Source: Pseudomonadota bacterium
GTDB taxonomy: Bacteria > Pseudomonadota > Gammaproteobacteria > Pseudomonadales > Halieaceae
Assembly: GCA_030591305.1 (NCBI GenBank)
Contig: JAUVBI010000107.1
Span: 1-9,948 of the forward strand
Length of the DNA: 9,948 nucleotides
Direction of reading: 5' to 3'
Each line of letters begins with the position of its first letter. Positions within the stretch are counted from its first letter, which is position 1. Positions 1 through 6,825 of this stretch are shown piece after piece. The notes beneath the pieces were generated by a model, which searched no databases, had not been told where the DNA came from, and saw nothing but the letters and a program-made list of their open reading frames with translations. A program made the position numbers and the translations under genes.

Positions 1-509
1 CCAATTACCCGGAAACAGAATTTGGTCAACATTTTCGTGAACTGGGACAGCTGATACGGGCCAACCTGGGCCTTAAAACCGCTTCATTGGCAATTCATGG
101 CTGGGATCACCACGACAATGAAGCCGACGTGCTGCCCGCTATTTTAACGCAGCTTAGCGATACACTGGATGCTTTTGCCACGGATATGGGTGATGACATG
201 AGCCGTATTACGGTTATTACCATGTCAGAGTTCGGTCGCCGCGCCTATGAAAATTCCTCTGCAGGCTTTGATCACGGTTACGGCAGTTTTATGTTGGCTT
301 TGGGCGGCGGTGTCTTAGGTGGGCAGGTTTACGGCGATTGGCCCGGTCTGGCGCCCAACAAGCTGGTGTTCAGTGGCGACCTGGATATTACAACAGACTA
401 TCGCATTGTATTGGCAGAATTACTGGCTAAGCGGTTTGGCGAAACAGATTTTTCCACGGTGTTTCCCGACCTGGCACCGGCGCAGGCGCTGGGCTTATTT
501 GTGAGCTAG
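1..509 (+). CDS. DUF1501 family protein, C-terminal part (cut by window start)
   Basis: This is the last roughly 169 codons of a DUF1501 protein, open in frame from base 3 to the TAG at 507-509. Seen: SEFGRR followed by a Glu-Asn and a GFDHGYGS stretch, then LGGGVLGGQVYGDWPGL, GDLDITTDYR and a closing VFPD. These are hallmarks of the C-terminal half of DUF1501, in the alkaline-phosphatase-like fold. Known: full members are about 400-500 residues, often carry a Tat signal, and are frequently paired with a DUF1800 gene upstream; both the signal and any partner would lie outside this window. There is no reason to place a start inside: the TTG at 87 is in the middle of a continuous conserved domain. 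The function is unknown. The gene is probably unrelated to the catabolic genes and marks the island edge. It converges with the next gene, with only 5 bp between stop codons. Confidence 0.85.
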   Translation, partial: NYPETEFGQHFRELGQLIRANLGLKTASLAIHGWDHHDNEADVLPAILTQLSDTLDAFATDMGDDMSRITVITMSEFGRRAYENSSAGFDHGYGSFMLALGGGVLGGQVYGDWPGLAPNKLVFSGDLDITTDYRIVLAELLAKRFGETDFSTVFPDLAPAQALGLFVS

Positions 510-514
510 AGTCG

Positions 515-1291
515 CTAGGGTTTTTCTTTACTCTCGCTTCGTCCCTGAGTCATCACGGCCTCCCGGCGCTCGGCGATGGTGTTGGATAATATCTGGCTTG
601 CTGACATAATGGACTGTTTCTCCTCCCAGGCCAGTGCTTCTTTATAGGGCATGGAATAACCCTCGTCTATCAGTGACTTGTATTGCACCAATAGCTGCGG
701 CACACAGTTACACATCTCTTCTGCCATGCTTATCGCCCGCGAAAGCAACTCTTCCGCCGGAACAACATGATTAACCAAGCCCCAGTCCAGGGCCTGTTGG
801 GCGAACACCGGTGTGCCGGTAAATGAAATTTCCTTAGCCCGTGACAGGCCTATCATGCGCGGTAGTTTTTGGCTTAAACCCCAGCCGGGCAAGATGCCGA
901 CACGTGCATGGGTGTCGGCAAAGCGTGCATTCTCAGAGGCGATGAGAACGTCACAGGCCAGGGCCAACTCAAACCCGCCTGTCACTGCATGGCCATTGAC
1001 GGCCGCGATGATGGGCCCCTGAAATGTAGCCATGGCTCGCATCACCTCGTTGCCAATTTCTTGAGACGTATCGGAGTTTTGTGTGCTCAGTTCTTTCAGG
1101 TCTAATCCAGCACAGAATGCCTTGCCCCTACCGGTGAGTATAACGACGCGTATATCCTCGTCTGCTTCGCAGCGGACAAAGGCCTCGGTGAGGTCGCTGC
1201 GTAGTTCCTGCGACAGGGCATTCATGTTGTCGGGCCGGTTGAGTGTGATAATGGCGAATCCCGCGCGCTTATCCAGTAATGCTGTATTCAT
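515..1291 (-). CDS. Enoyl-CoA hydratase/isomerase family protein (crotonase fold), one catalytic Glu replaced by His
   Basis: The product is 258 residues, the usual crotonase size. It probably acts on an enoyl-CoA in a beta-oxidation-type step; the substrate is unknown. Seen: an ITLNRPDNMNALS N-terminal motif (residues 15-27), the first oxyanion-hole segment KAFCAGLDL (57-65), and the second, AAVNGHAVTGGFELAL (96-111). Of the two glutamates of classical hydratases, the first is present (Glu108 in GGFEL). The second is His128, within FADTHARVG before ILPGWG. I recall this THARVG style from mycobacterial EchA-like proteins, so it is a subfamily rather than a decayed gene. Start: the ATG at 1289-1291 is preceded by AGGAAA about 6 bases upstream. 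An open frame continues up to 1510 but overlaps the divergent LLM gene and has no crotonase similarity. It is transcribed away from the LLM gene, 80 bp apart. Confidence 0.9.
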   Translation of the reverse strand: MNTALLDKRAGFAIITLNRPDNMNALSQELRSDLTEAFVRCEADEDIRVVILTGRGKAFCAGLDLKELSTQNSDTSQEIGNEVMRAMATFQGPIIAAVNGHAVTGGFELALACDVLIASENARFADTHARVGILPGWGLSQKLPRMIGLSRAKEISFTGTPVFAQQALDWGLVNHVVPAEELLSRAISMAEEMCNCVPQLLVQYKSLIDEGYSMPYKEALAWEEKQSIMSASQILSNTIAERREAVMTQGRSESKEKP

Positions 1292-1371
1292 AGCTTGTTT
1301 CCTGAGGGCATGGTGTCCGAATGAGGTAAGATAGAGGTAGTTTACGTGTTGAGATTTTAGGGGGTCAAGCC
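1292..1371. promoter_or_regulatory. 80-bp divergent intergenic region between crotonase and LLM oxidoreductase genes
   Basis: Two genes start from opposite sides of this gap, so promoters for at least one direction are expected here. It contains the ribosome binding sites of both genes: AGGAAA for the minus-strand gene, and AGGGGG about 7 bases before the GTG at 1372. A TAAGAT at about 1327-1332 could serve as a rightward -10, but no convincing -35 is placed correctly. I saw no good palindrome and no copy of the palindrome found at 6804-6826, so the local TetR protein may not control this pair directly. Confidence 0.35.
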
Positions 1372-2394
1372 GTGTTTCAAGTATTTGCGTCCACGCCAGA
1401 AGATATGGGCCCGGGGAAAATTGCAGCACATGCGGAAAGGGCGGAGGCCATGGGTTTTGACGGCTTGCAGGTTCCCGATGCGATTCACGATGGTTTGCTC
1501 CTGTCTGCAATGGCCCTCAATGCCACGAAAAACCTGATTGTGGGTACCGCTGTGCTGGTGGCTTTTCCACGCAGCCCTATGACGGTCGCTGTGGCCAGTT
1601 GGGATTTGCAGAAAATGTCTGCTGGCCGCTTTGAGCTCGGCCTGGGCACGCAAATAAAGCCTAATATAGAACAGCGATACTCTGCCCGGTGGGATTCTCC
1701 CGTACCGCAAATGCGTGAATATGTGCAGTCTCTGCGGGCTATATTTAACAGTTTCCAGAGCGGCGAGCGGCTGCAATTTGAAGGGGAGCACTATTCCTTT
1801 ACCAAATTGCAGTCCTTCTTCAACCCGGGCCCCATTAACCACCCCGATATTCCTATCCTGTGCGGGGCAGTCGGCCCCGCCATGACTAAAATGGTGGGGC
1901 GGGTGGCCGACGGAATGATCACCCATCCTACCAACTCGCCACCGGAGTATATACGCGAGGTATGCCTGCCGCGTCTACAGGCTGGCTTTGAACTGGGTGG
2001 CCATGAGGGCAGTGGCTTCAAGTTGGTACTGGGGCCACTCACTGCCACCGGGAAAGATGAGTGCGCTGTAGCTGCACAGTGGGAAAAACAGCGTAATCTA
2101 CTGGGTTTTCTCTACTCAACACCGGCCTACTGGCCCAGCCTTGAATTGTTTGGCTGGGGAGACAAGGGCCAGCAGTTGCTGGAACTGACCCGTGCGGCGA
2201 ATTGGCAGGACATGCCCAGAATTATCACCGATGAGATGCTGGATAAATTTGTTCCCAGGGGAAGTTATGATGTTATCGCCCAGGTCCTTCGGGAGCGCTA
2301 CGCAGGTCTGGCCCAGCGCATTACCTTTCCCATGCCGGAAGACCCCGCGGATGACAGCCTGGCAGCGCAGGTTGTTGCGGCTTTGCAGGAATAA
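1372..2394 (+). CDS. LLM-class (luciferase-like) flavin/F420-dependent oxidoreductase, TIGR03617-like
   Basis: A 340-residue TIM-barrel oxidoreductase of the bacterial luciferase-like superfamily. Seen: N-terminal AERAEAMGFDGLQVPD (21-36), the barrel segment SAGRFELGLGTQIKPNIEQR (83-102), MREYVQSLRAIF (114-125), and the phosphate/flavin-side segment CGAVGPAMTKMVGRVADGMI (164-183). This pattern resembles the family annotated as 'probable F420-dependent oxidoreductase, MSMEG_2256 family' (recalled, not searched). Members use F420 or FMN to oxidise or reduce carbonyl or alcohol groups; the substrate here is unknown. Start: GTG at 1372 with AGGGGG about 7 bases upstream; an ATG start would lose the first conserved strand. 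The neighbouring acyl-CoA genes suggest a role in the same catabolic route. The odd point is the cofactor, because most gammaproteobacteria do not make F420. Confidence 0.85.
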   Translation: MFQVFASTPEDMGPGKIAAHAERAEAMGFDGLQVPDAIHDGLLLSAMALNATKNLIVGTAVLVAFPRSPMTVAVASWDLQKMSAGRFELGLGTQIKPNIEQRYSARWDSPVPQMREYVQSLRAIFNSFQSGERLQFEGEHYSFTKLQSFFNPGPINHPDIPILCGAVGPAMTKMVGRVADGMITHPTNSPPEYIREVCLPRLQAGFELGGHEGSGFKLVLGPLTATGKDECAVAAQWEKQRNLLGFLYSTPAYWPSLELFGWGDKGQQLLELTRAANWQDMPRIITDEMLDKFVPRGSYDVIAQVLRERYAGLAQRITFPMPEDPADDSLAAQVVAALQE

Positions 2395-2511
2395 CTATCT
2401 CTACTGCGCTACCCTTTCATCAAAACTAAATTTACCGAACAGCTGAAAGGCTGATACCAGCCTGCATTTGCCTGTACTATAACCGCACTGTGCACATACC
2501 GGACAAAAATC

Positions 2512-3303
2512 ATGACAGATTTCACCACACTGCTATACCAGGTCGAAAATGGCGTTGCCCAAATTACACTAAACCGGCCCGGGGCAGCCAACTGCCTGAA
2601 TATTCCCATGGCCCATGAGTTATTGCAGGCTGCTATTGTGGCCAACGGCGATCCCAATGTGCGGGCGGTAGTTTTGACCGGCAGTGGCAAGATGTTCTGC
2701 GCCGGTGGTGATCTGGCCAGCTTCGCGGGCATGGGAGAAAAGGTTAGCAATGGCCTGCGGGAAATTACTGCCTATCTGCACAGCGCGATAGCTACCTTTG
2801 CCGCCATGGATGCACCCTTAATCACGGCTATCAACGGTACTGCTGCGGGGGCGGGTTTTAGCCTGGCGATTATGGGTGATTTTGCCATCACTGCCCAGTC
2901 AGCCAAATTCACTCTTGCGTATACGGGCGCAGGCCTGTCTCCCGATGGATCTTCCACCTACTACTTGCCTCGTCTGGTGGGTGTGAGGAGGGCGCGCGAG
3001 TTGATGATTACCAATCGTGTACTCAATGCAAAGGAAGCGGAGCAATGGGGCCTGGTTAACCAGGTAGTGGAAGATGAAGAGGTGTTGGCAACGGCTACGG
3101 CGCAGGCTGCCAGACTAGCCAAAGGCCCCACCCTGGCCTATGGGCAGATCAAGAAACTGCTGAATGCCAGCTTGCAGAATAGTCTGGAATCCCAGATGCA
3201 GATGGAAACAGAGGGCATAGCGGGCATGGCGGCAAGTAATGACGGCAAAGAGGGCATTGCCGCCTTTCTCGAGAAGCGTAAACCAGAGTTCAAAGGCAAC
3301 TAA
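2512..3303 (+). CDS. Enoyl-CoA hydratase/isomerase family protein, PaaG-like active site
   Basis: The product is 263 residues of crotonase fold. Seen: AQITLNRPGAANCLN (16-30), first oxyanion segment KMFCAGGDLASF (60-71), and second oxyanion segment ITAINGTAAGAGFSLAI (104-120). Neither hydratase glutamate is present: the positions hold Ser117 (GFSL) and Tyr137. Instead there is Asp145 in LSPDGSSTYYLPRLVG (142-157), the position that PaaG-type isomerases use for acid/base chemistry. The protein is therefore more likely a double-bond isomerase, or a hydratase with non-standard chemistry, than a normal beta-oxidation hydratase. That is inference from family knowledge. Start: ATG at 2512 fits the family N-terminus, although the upstream Shine-Dalgarno is weak (GGA in ACCGGACAAAAATC). 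It lies 117 bp after the LLM gene on the same strand, so it may be cotranscribed or have its own promoter. It converges with the aldolase gene. Confidence 0.9.
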   Translation: MTDFTTLLYQVENGVAQITLNRPGAANCLNIPMAHELLQAAIVANGDPNVRAVVLTGSGKMFCAGGDLASFAGMGEKVSNGLREITAYLHSAIATFAAMDAPLITAINGTAAGAGFSLAIMGDFAITAQSAKFTLAYTGAGLSPDGSSTYYLPRLVGVRRARELMITNRVLNAKEAEQWGLVNQVVEDEEVLATATAQAARLAKGPTLAYGQIKKLLNASLQNSLESQMQMETEGIAGMAASNDGKEGIAAFLEKRKPEFKGN

Positions 3304-3355
3304 GCGGCCTCAGGTAATATTCTTTGCCTGAATTACTTATACATATCCGGCTGGA

Positions 3356-3378
3356 GGATACTCTTTTATAGAGTATCC
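3356..3378. terminator. Perfect 9-bp hairpin between convergent genes, spanning the aldolase stop codon
   Basis: GGATACTCT (3356-3364) and AGAGTATCC (3370-3378) are exact inverted repeats around a 5-base loop. The structure sits between the converging crotonase and aldolase genes and includes the aldolase TAA at 3366-3368. It is symmetric, so it could act on transcripts from both sides. Neither strand has a proper T-run directly after the stem, so it is not a textbook intrinsic terminator. An upstream TATCC (3344-3348) can also pair with the GGATA at 3356-3360, giving a competing smaller hairpin. Confidence 0.45.
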
Positions 3379-4547
3379 ATGCTGCCCAGCAGTGCCCCGC
3401 CGGTAGGCACACCAACACCCGCTGTCACCAGGGCGTGATTGATGGTTTTGTTCGGCTGGTTCACCGAAGTGCCACGCACCAACCTGGTGGCTTCGACGAT
3501 GCCATTTACGCCATGTATGTAAGCCTCTGATAGCTGGCCACCGTGGGTGTTAGTGGGCAGGCGACCATTCTGGCGCAGGGAGCCGTCCAGAACAAAGTCA
3601 TGGGCTTCACCGTGCTTGCAGAAACCCCAGCTTTCGAGTTGCCACAATACGATGGGAGAGAAGGCATCATAAATAACAGCTGCGTCGATGTCATCGGCAG
3701 TGAGGCCACACTGAGCGTAGGCATCTTTCGCAGCAATATCCATGGAGGGAATGGCTGCAATCTCGTCTCTATAGAAGCTGGTCATTACTTCCATGTCGGC
3801 TGCGGCACATTGCGCCACACCTTTTACCACGACGCCTGGTTGCCTGAGATCTTTGGCTCGCTCCGTGGTGGTAATGACAACTGCCGATGCGCCGTCAGAT
3901 TCCAGGCAGCAATCGTATAACTGAAAGGGATCGACAATTTTCTTCTGTGCGTCATATTCGGCTCGTTCGAAAGGTTTCTGATAGAACAGGGCAGCCGGGT
4001 TTGTCGCCGCGTATTGGCGCATGGTATAGGCAACTTCGAACAGGGAGTCTTTCGTGCAGTTGGTAAGGTGCATATAACGCTGGGTGAACATGGCCACCCA
4101 GGAGGCGGGGGTCAGCAGGCCGTAGGGCATATACCAGCCCCAGTGAATCGCGTCAGGTGTGGTAATGGCGCCGGACACGCCCCCTGAGAAACGGTGGCCG
4201 GAACGGCCGTTTAGCGAGCGGTAGCAGACTACCGTTTCAGCCATGCCGGAGGCTATGGCCATTACAGCCTGATGAATCAAGCCGGTGGCAGCGCCGCCGC
4301 CGTGAGGTACCCTGGAGTAAAAATTTAAATCGCCGATTCCCACCGCTCGTGCTACTTCGATCTCGTCACTGGTGTCCATGGTGAATGTGGTTATGCCGTC
4401 AACATCACTGGGTTTCAGGCCCGCATCATCCAGCGCGGCGGCAACGGCTTCTGAGGCAAGCTGCAGTTCAGAGCGCCCTGAATTTTTGGAGAAATCGGTA
4501 TTGGCAACGCCGACAATTGCGGCTTTATCTTTTATGCTGGTGTTCAT
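3366..4547 (-). CDS. ltp2: Ltp2-type steroid side-chain-cleaving aldolase (thiolase superfamily, no thiolase Cys)
   Basis: A 393-residue thiolase-fold protein of the lipid-transfer/acetyl-CoA acetyltransferase class. Predicted role: retro-aldol cleavage of a tertiary beta-hydroxyacyl-CoA to a ketone plus a short acyl-CoA (propionyl-CoA in steroid degradation). Seen: AAIVGVANTDFS (9-20) at the N-terminus. At the usual nucleophile site there is HGGGAATGLIHQA (82-94), with no cysteine. Further on are Tyr293 in VIYDAFSP and GGQLSEAYIHGVNG (336-349) with Tyr343 where thiolases have GHP. From memory, Ltp2 of Thermomonospora curvata uses tyrosines at about 294 and 344, which agrees almost residue for residue. 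Start: ATG at 4545-4547 with AAGGGG 7 bases upstream, overlapping the stop of the preceding MaoC gene by 4 bp (ATGA), so translation is probably coupled. The known partner is the DUF35 domain of ChsH2, encoded two genes upstream. The alternative is an uncharacterised SCP2-like thiolase, which the absent Cys makes unlikely. Confidence 0.88.
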   Translation of the reverse strand: MNTSIKDKAAIVGVANTDFSKNSGRSELQLASEAVAAALDDAGLKPSDVDGITTFTMDTSDEIEVARAVGIGDLNFYSRVPHGGGAATGLIHQAVMAIASGMAETVVCYRSLNGRSGHRFSGGVSGAITTPDAIHWGWYMPYGLLTPASWVAMFTQRYMHLTNCTKDSLFEVAYTMRQYAATNPAALFYQKPFERAEYDAQKKIVDPFQLYDCCLESDGASAVVITTTERAKDLRQPGVVVKGVAQCAAADMEVMTSFYRDEIAAIPSMDIAAKDAYAQCGLTADDIDAAVIYDAFSPIVLWQLESWGFCKHGEAHDFVLDGSLRQNGRLPTNTHGGQLSEAYIHGVNGIVEATRLVRGTSVNQPNKTINHALVTAGVGVPTGGALLGSMDTL

Positions 4548-4972
4548 GATAGCGCCCCTTTAGGCAGCTGTACTTTAACGGTGCCCTGCATATGCATGCC
4601 CCATACGTTATTTTCGCCAGTCACTTCAATGTCTACGGTACCCAGCTTCTCGTCTTTGGCTTTAACTTCGCCGCTTATGGTCATGATGAACCCGGGAAGA
4701 TTGGGGCTCCCCAGTTTTAAATCGATTTTTTTAGTTGTTGAGTCCGGTCCCGCCCAGTTGGTGATGTAGCTGCTCATTAATCCATTGCTGGTGATAATAT
4801 TCATAAAAATATCGGGCAGGCCGGTCTTCTGGGCGGCTTTTTTATCGTGGTGTACGGTGGTGAAGTCCCTGGAAACGATGGCGCCGCCCACAATCAAGCT
4901 GGATGTAATCGGTATTTCTCTGGTGGGCAGTTTGTCGCCGACGCTAACACTTTCAAAGCGTAAAGTAGTCAT
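4544..4972 (-). CDS. chsH1: MaoC-like hydratase subunit, ChsH1 type (catalytic half)
   Basis: A 142-residue single hot-dog MaoC domain. Predicted role: hydration of the alpha,beta-unsaturated acyl-CoA, as the catalytic partner of the MaoC domain in the upstream gene product. Seen: Asp36 and His41 in SRDFTTVHHDKKAA (34-47), five residues apart. This is the spacing of the R-hydratase Asp/His dyad and, as I recall, of Asp29/His34 in Mycobacterium tuberculosis ChsH1. The domain continues with GLPDIFMNIITSNGLMSSY (51-69) and a C-terminal beta strand, GTVDIEVTG (111-119). A lone MaoC domain cannot form the usual double hot-dog by itself, so it needs a homo- or heteromeric partner. Start: ATG at 4970-4972, 3 bp after the preceding stop, with GGGAG about 11 bases upstream. 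It overlaps the aldolase gene by 4 bp. Confidence 0.87.
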   Translation of the reverse strand: MTTLRFESVSVGDKLPTREIPITSSLIVGGAIVSRDFTTVHHDKKAAQKTGLPDIFMNIITSNGLMSSYITNWAGPDSTTKKIDLKLGSPNLPGFIMTISGEVKAKDEKLGTVDIEVTGENNVWGMHMQGTVKVQLPKGALS

Positions 4973-4975
4973 TAT

Positions 4976-5956
4976 CTATTGTTCTCCCACGGTCGGATAG
5001 AATTGAGGAAGTATGGTTTTCTCATCCACCTGTTCGATTTTTCCTTTAACCTTCATTCCAATGCTTACGTCTTCATAGTCAATGCCGATGATATTTGCCA
5101 CAATCCGGGTGCCTTCGCTCAGGCTGATGACTGCGCAACACAGCGGGTAGCTGTAGCCCGGAACTTTCGGGTAGTGCAGGGTGGTGAAACTGAAGATTTC
5201 TCCCTCCATACTCGACTCGATGGAATCCCATTCAATGGACTGGCATTTACCGCACATGGGGCGGGGCGGGTGGCGCAATGTTTGGCAGCTTTTACAGCGT
5301 TGGATAAGCAGCTTCCCCTCGTCAACCGCATTCCACCACCAGCCGTTGTCTTGCCCGCGCGGCGATAAAATTCGGGTTGGCACGGTGGGTAAGTCGTCAC
5401 CTGTTGCATCGGCGTCGGCCGAATCGCTGCCTTCTGTGGGGGCAAATTTCAAGACACGAAAAATCTGCTTTCCCACTTTCTCGCCGTTCTGGTCGGTAAA
5501 GCGGGTAACGGTTTCGATGAAGTAGCCTATGCCTCTGGCTGTCGCCTTTTGTTCAGAGATACCGTCGATGATGGTATGAGCGGTAACTTCATCCCTCGGT
5601 TTCAAGTCCCGAAAAAATTCGGTTGTGGTGTTGGTTCCCAGAACGCCGGTATAACCGTGTTCATCAAATACATTGTGTAAGTCGCGCTGTACGTCCTGTA
5701 CAAAATTACCGGCCATGGAGTAACCCTCCATGTTCCAGATCTGCAACATGGAGGGGGGCGCAATAATACCTCCCTTGCTGCTATTTTTTGCGGCCTCTGG
5801 GTCGGTGTAGACGGGAGATTCATCACCTGTTATTTCAACCCAATGGTGAATCATGGCTTCGTTAACAATGTCGTGCCCTTTTTTTGGCGGCCCATTTTCA
5901 CGGCCGACAAAGGCATAAATTTTTTGCTCAAAGGCGTGTGTTTCTTCGGGATTCAT
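4976..5956 (-). CDS. chsH2: MaoC-DUF35 fusion, ChsH2 type (hydratase structural half plus aldolase-binding OB domain)
   Basis: A 326-residue fusion. Residues about 5-172 form a MaoC_dehydrat_N-type hot-dog domain. A short acidic linker (about 173-190, rich in Asp, Ser and Ala) follows, then a DUF35 domain: zinc ribbon with Cys221, Cys224, Cys235 and Cys238 (CKSC...CGKC) plus an OB fold (about 250-315). In the MaoC domain the Asp is kept (Asp45, GDESPVY) but the dyad His is Tyr50, so this half is probably not catalytic and complements the ChsH1 protein. Known: in steroid degraders, ChsH1-ChsH2 hydrates the C22 side-chain enoyl-CoA, and the ChsH2 DUF35 domain binds and activates Ltp2, possibly channelling the hydroxyacyl-CoA. 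Start: ATG at 5954-5956 has AGGA 7 bases upstream; an in-frame TTG at 5980 (8 codons earlier) has no Shine-Dalgarno. It lies 63 bp after tetR on the same strand, with no clear promoter between. Confidence 0.9.
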   Translation of the reverse strand: MNPEETHAFEQKIYAFVGRENGPPKKGHDIVNEAMIHHWVEITGDESPVYTDPEAAKNSSKGGIIAPPSMLQIWNMEGYSMAGNFVQDVQRDLHNVFDEHGYTGVLGTNTTTEFFRDLKPRDEVTAHTIIDGISEQKATARGIGYFIETVTRFTDQNGEKVGKQIFRVLKFAPTEGSDSADADATGDDLPTVPTRILSPRGQDNGWWWNAVDEGKLLIQRCKSCQTLRHPPRPMCGKCQSIEWDSIESSMEGEIFSFTTLHYPKVPGYSYPLCCAVISLSEGTRIVANIIGIDYEDVSIGMKVKGKIEQVDEKTILPQFYPTVGEQ

Positions 5957-6019
5957 TTGGCTGTCCTGGTTCTCTGGCAATAGTGATTAAGTAAGCGCAA
6001 CGTGAAGCGAAATGCACGG

Positions 6020-6724
6020 TTAAGTTTTCTTCATGTGTTGCAAATTGGTGGTGTAGCGCAATTTTTCTATAGGTGGATTTTTCAGGAACAGGCCCCGGTA
6101 AATCATCACGCTTATCAATTCGGCCATTTCATCCACAGTGAGTTTCTCTCGCGTCAATACACCCTCGCCGCTGATGTAGTAATCACGCAATATGGTCTCG
6201 CCTGTTCCCGCCAGGGTATAGGCGACCATCATGGCTTGCTGATCTGACATTTCTGCAGCGGGAAATAATTTAGGCATCTGGTGAGTTAGCCAACCCAATT
6301 GATGAATAAAGTTTCGCCGTAGCATCTGGGAAAACTGTTCGTCCTCGTCGGCCAATTGCAACAGACACCGCATTATTCCGGGCCGCTGGGCATAGGCTTG
6401 TACGATTAATCGGTTGTGAGCCAGGATGCGCTCGTACCAGTCACCTTTAGGGACGTTTTTTTCGATATCCTCAACGCGCAGGGAGTGGGACACGAAGTCC
6501 TCCAGTACTTCTGTCGTCAGGGACTTCAAGTCGTTGTAGTAGTGGTAGAACAGCCCCTGGGCCACGCCCGCCTTTTGGGTGACATCGCTAATACGCATCC
6601 GGTGATAGCCCACGTCCGCCATAACCCGCAATGCCGCGGCTTTCAGCTTGGCACGGGCCACTTCACCCTTGGGACTGTTGCCCTTGCCACTGGTGTTGGT
6701 TTTGTTGGCTGCTGCCTTGGCCAT
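6020..6724 (-). CDS. TetR/AcrR family transcriptional regulator
   Basis: A 234-residue TetR-type repressor. Seen: a basic, low-complexity N-terminal tail (residues 1-20), then the TetR DNA-binding domain at about 22-70, with ALRVMADVGYHRMRISDVTQ (31-50) and the recognition helix region KAGVAQGLFYHYYNDLKSL (51-69). The rest is a helical ligand-binding domain, DUF-like and without a recognised effector. Start: ATG at 6722-6724, with AAGAG about 7 bases upstream. The open frame continues to 6853 but that extension covers the divergent promoter and palindromes and encodes AT-rich nonsense. It is divergent from the dehydrogenase operon and first in line before chsH2-chsH1-ltp2. Inferred: it represses both arms and itself, and is released by an acyl-CoA intermediate, as for KstR-like TetR regulators. 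The ligand is not deducible from sequence. Confidence 0.9.
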   Translation of the reverse strand: MAKAAANKTNTSGKGNSPKGEVARAKLKAAALRVMADVGYHRMRISDVTQKAGVAQGLFYHYYNDLKSLTTEVLEDFVSHSLRVEDIEKNVPKGDWYERILAHNRLIVQAYAQRPGIMRCLLQLADEDEQFSQMLRRNFIHQLGWLTHQMPKLFPAAEMSDQQAMMVAYTLAGTGETILRDYYISGEGVLTREKLTVDEMAELISVMIYRGLFLKNPPIEKLRYTTNLQHMKKT

Positions 6725-6796
6725 TACAGACTCTTTTTGTACCTGATTTTTGTGGTTACCTTGAACCACGGTAAAAATAATTCGTACATTTGATGA

Positions 6797-6825
6797 ATTA
6801 TTCTTGAAATTGAATTCAAATTCAA
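6797..6825 (-). promoter_or_regulatory. Predicted sigma70-type promoter for tetR and the hydratase/aldolase arm
   Basis: On the minus strand, TTGAAT (plus-strand 6820-6825) is followed 17 bases later by AATAAT (plus-strand 6797-6802). This is near-consensus in sequence and spacing for a housekeeping promoter. It starts about 70-75 bases upstream of the tetR ATG. The spacer is filled by the palindrome described at 6804-6826, so a bound repressor would block it. No transcription start has been observed; this is a prediction by eye in AT-rich DNA, where chance hits are common. Confidence 0.5.

Noticed and set aside
87..509. Complete 140-residue ORF starting at a TTG
   Set aside because: The same frame is open to the window edge and encodes continuous DUF1501 sequence, so the TTG is internal and the gene is cut by the window start.
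1292..1510. N-terminal extension of the first crotonase
   Set aside because: It overlaps the divergent LLM gene, has no crotonase similarity, and the ATG at 1291 has a good AGGAAA and the family N-terminus.
1357..1926. 189-residue antisense open frame opposite the LLM gene
   Set aside because: It has no recognisable motif, lies inside a strong family match, and no promoter or Shine-Dalgarno was seen.
2395..2511. Possible promoter for the second crotonase (TATAAC at 2478-2483)
   Set aside because: No matching -35 at correct spacing was found; read-through from the LLM gene is equally possible.
3366..4547. Ordinary acetyl-CoA acetyltransferase
   Set aside because: The active-site cysteine and GHP histidine motifs of thiolases are both absent.
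5957..6019. Separate promoter between tetR and the MaoC-DUF35 gene
   Set aside because: No convincing -35/-10 pair or terminator was found in the 63-bp gap, so cotranscription with tetR is the simpler reading.
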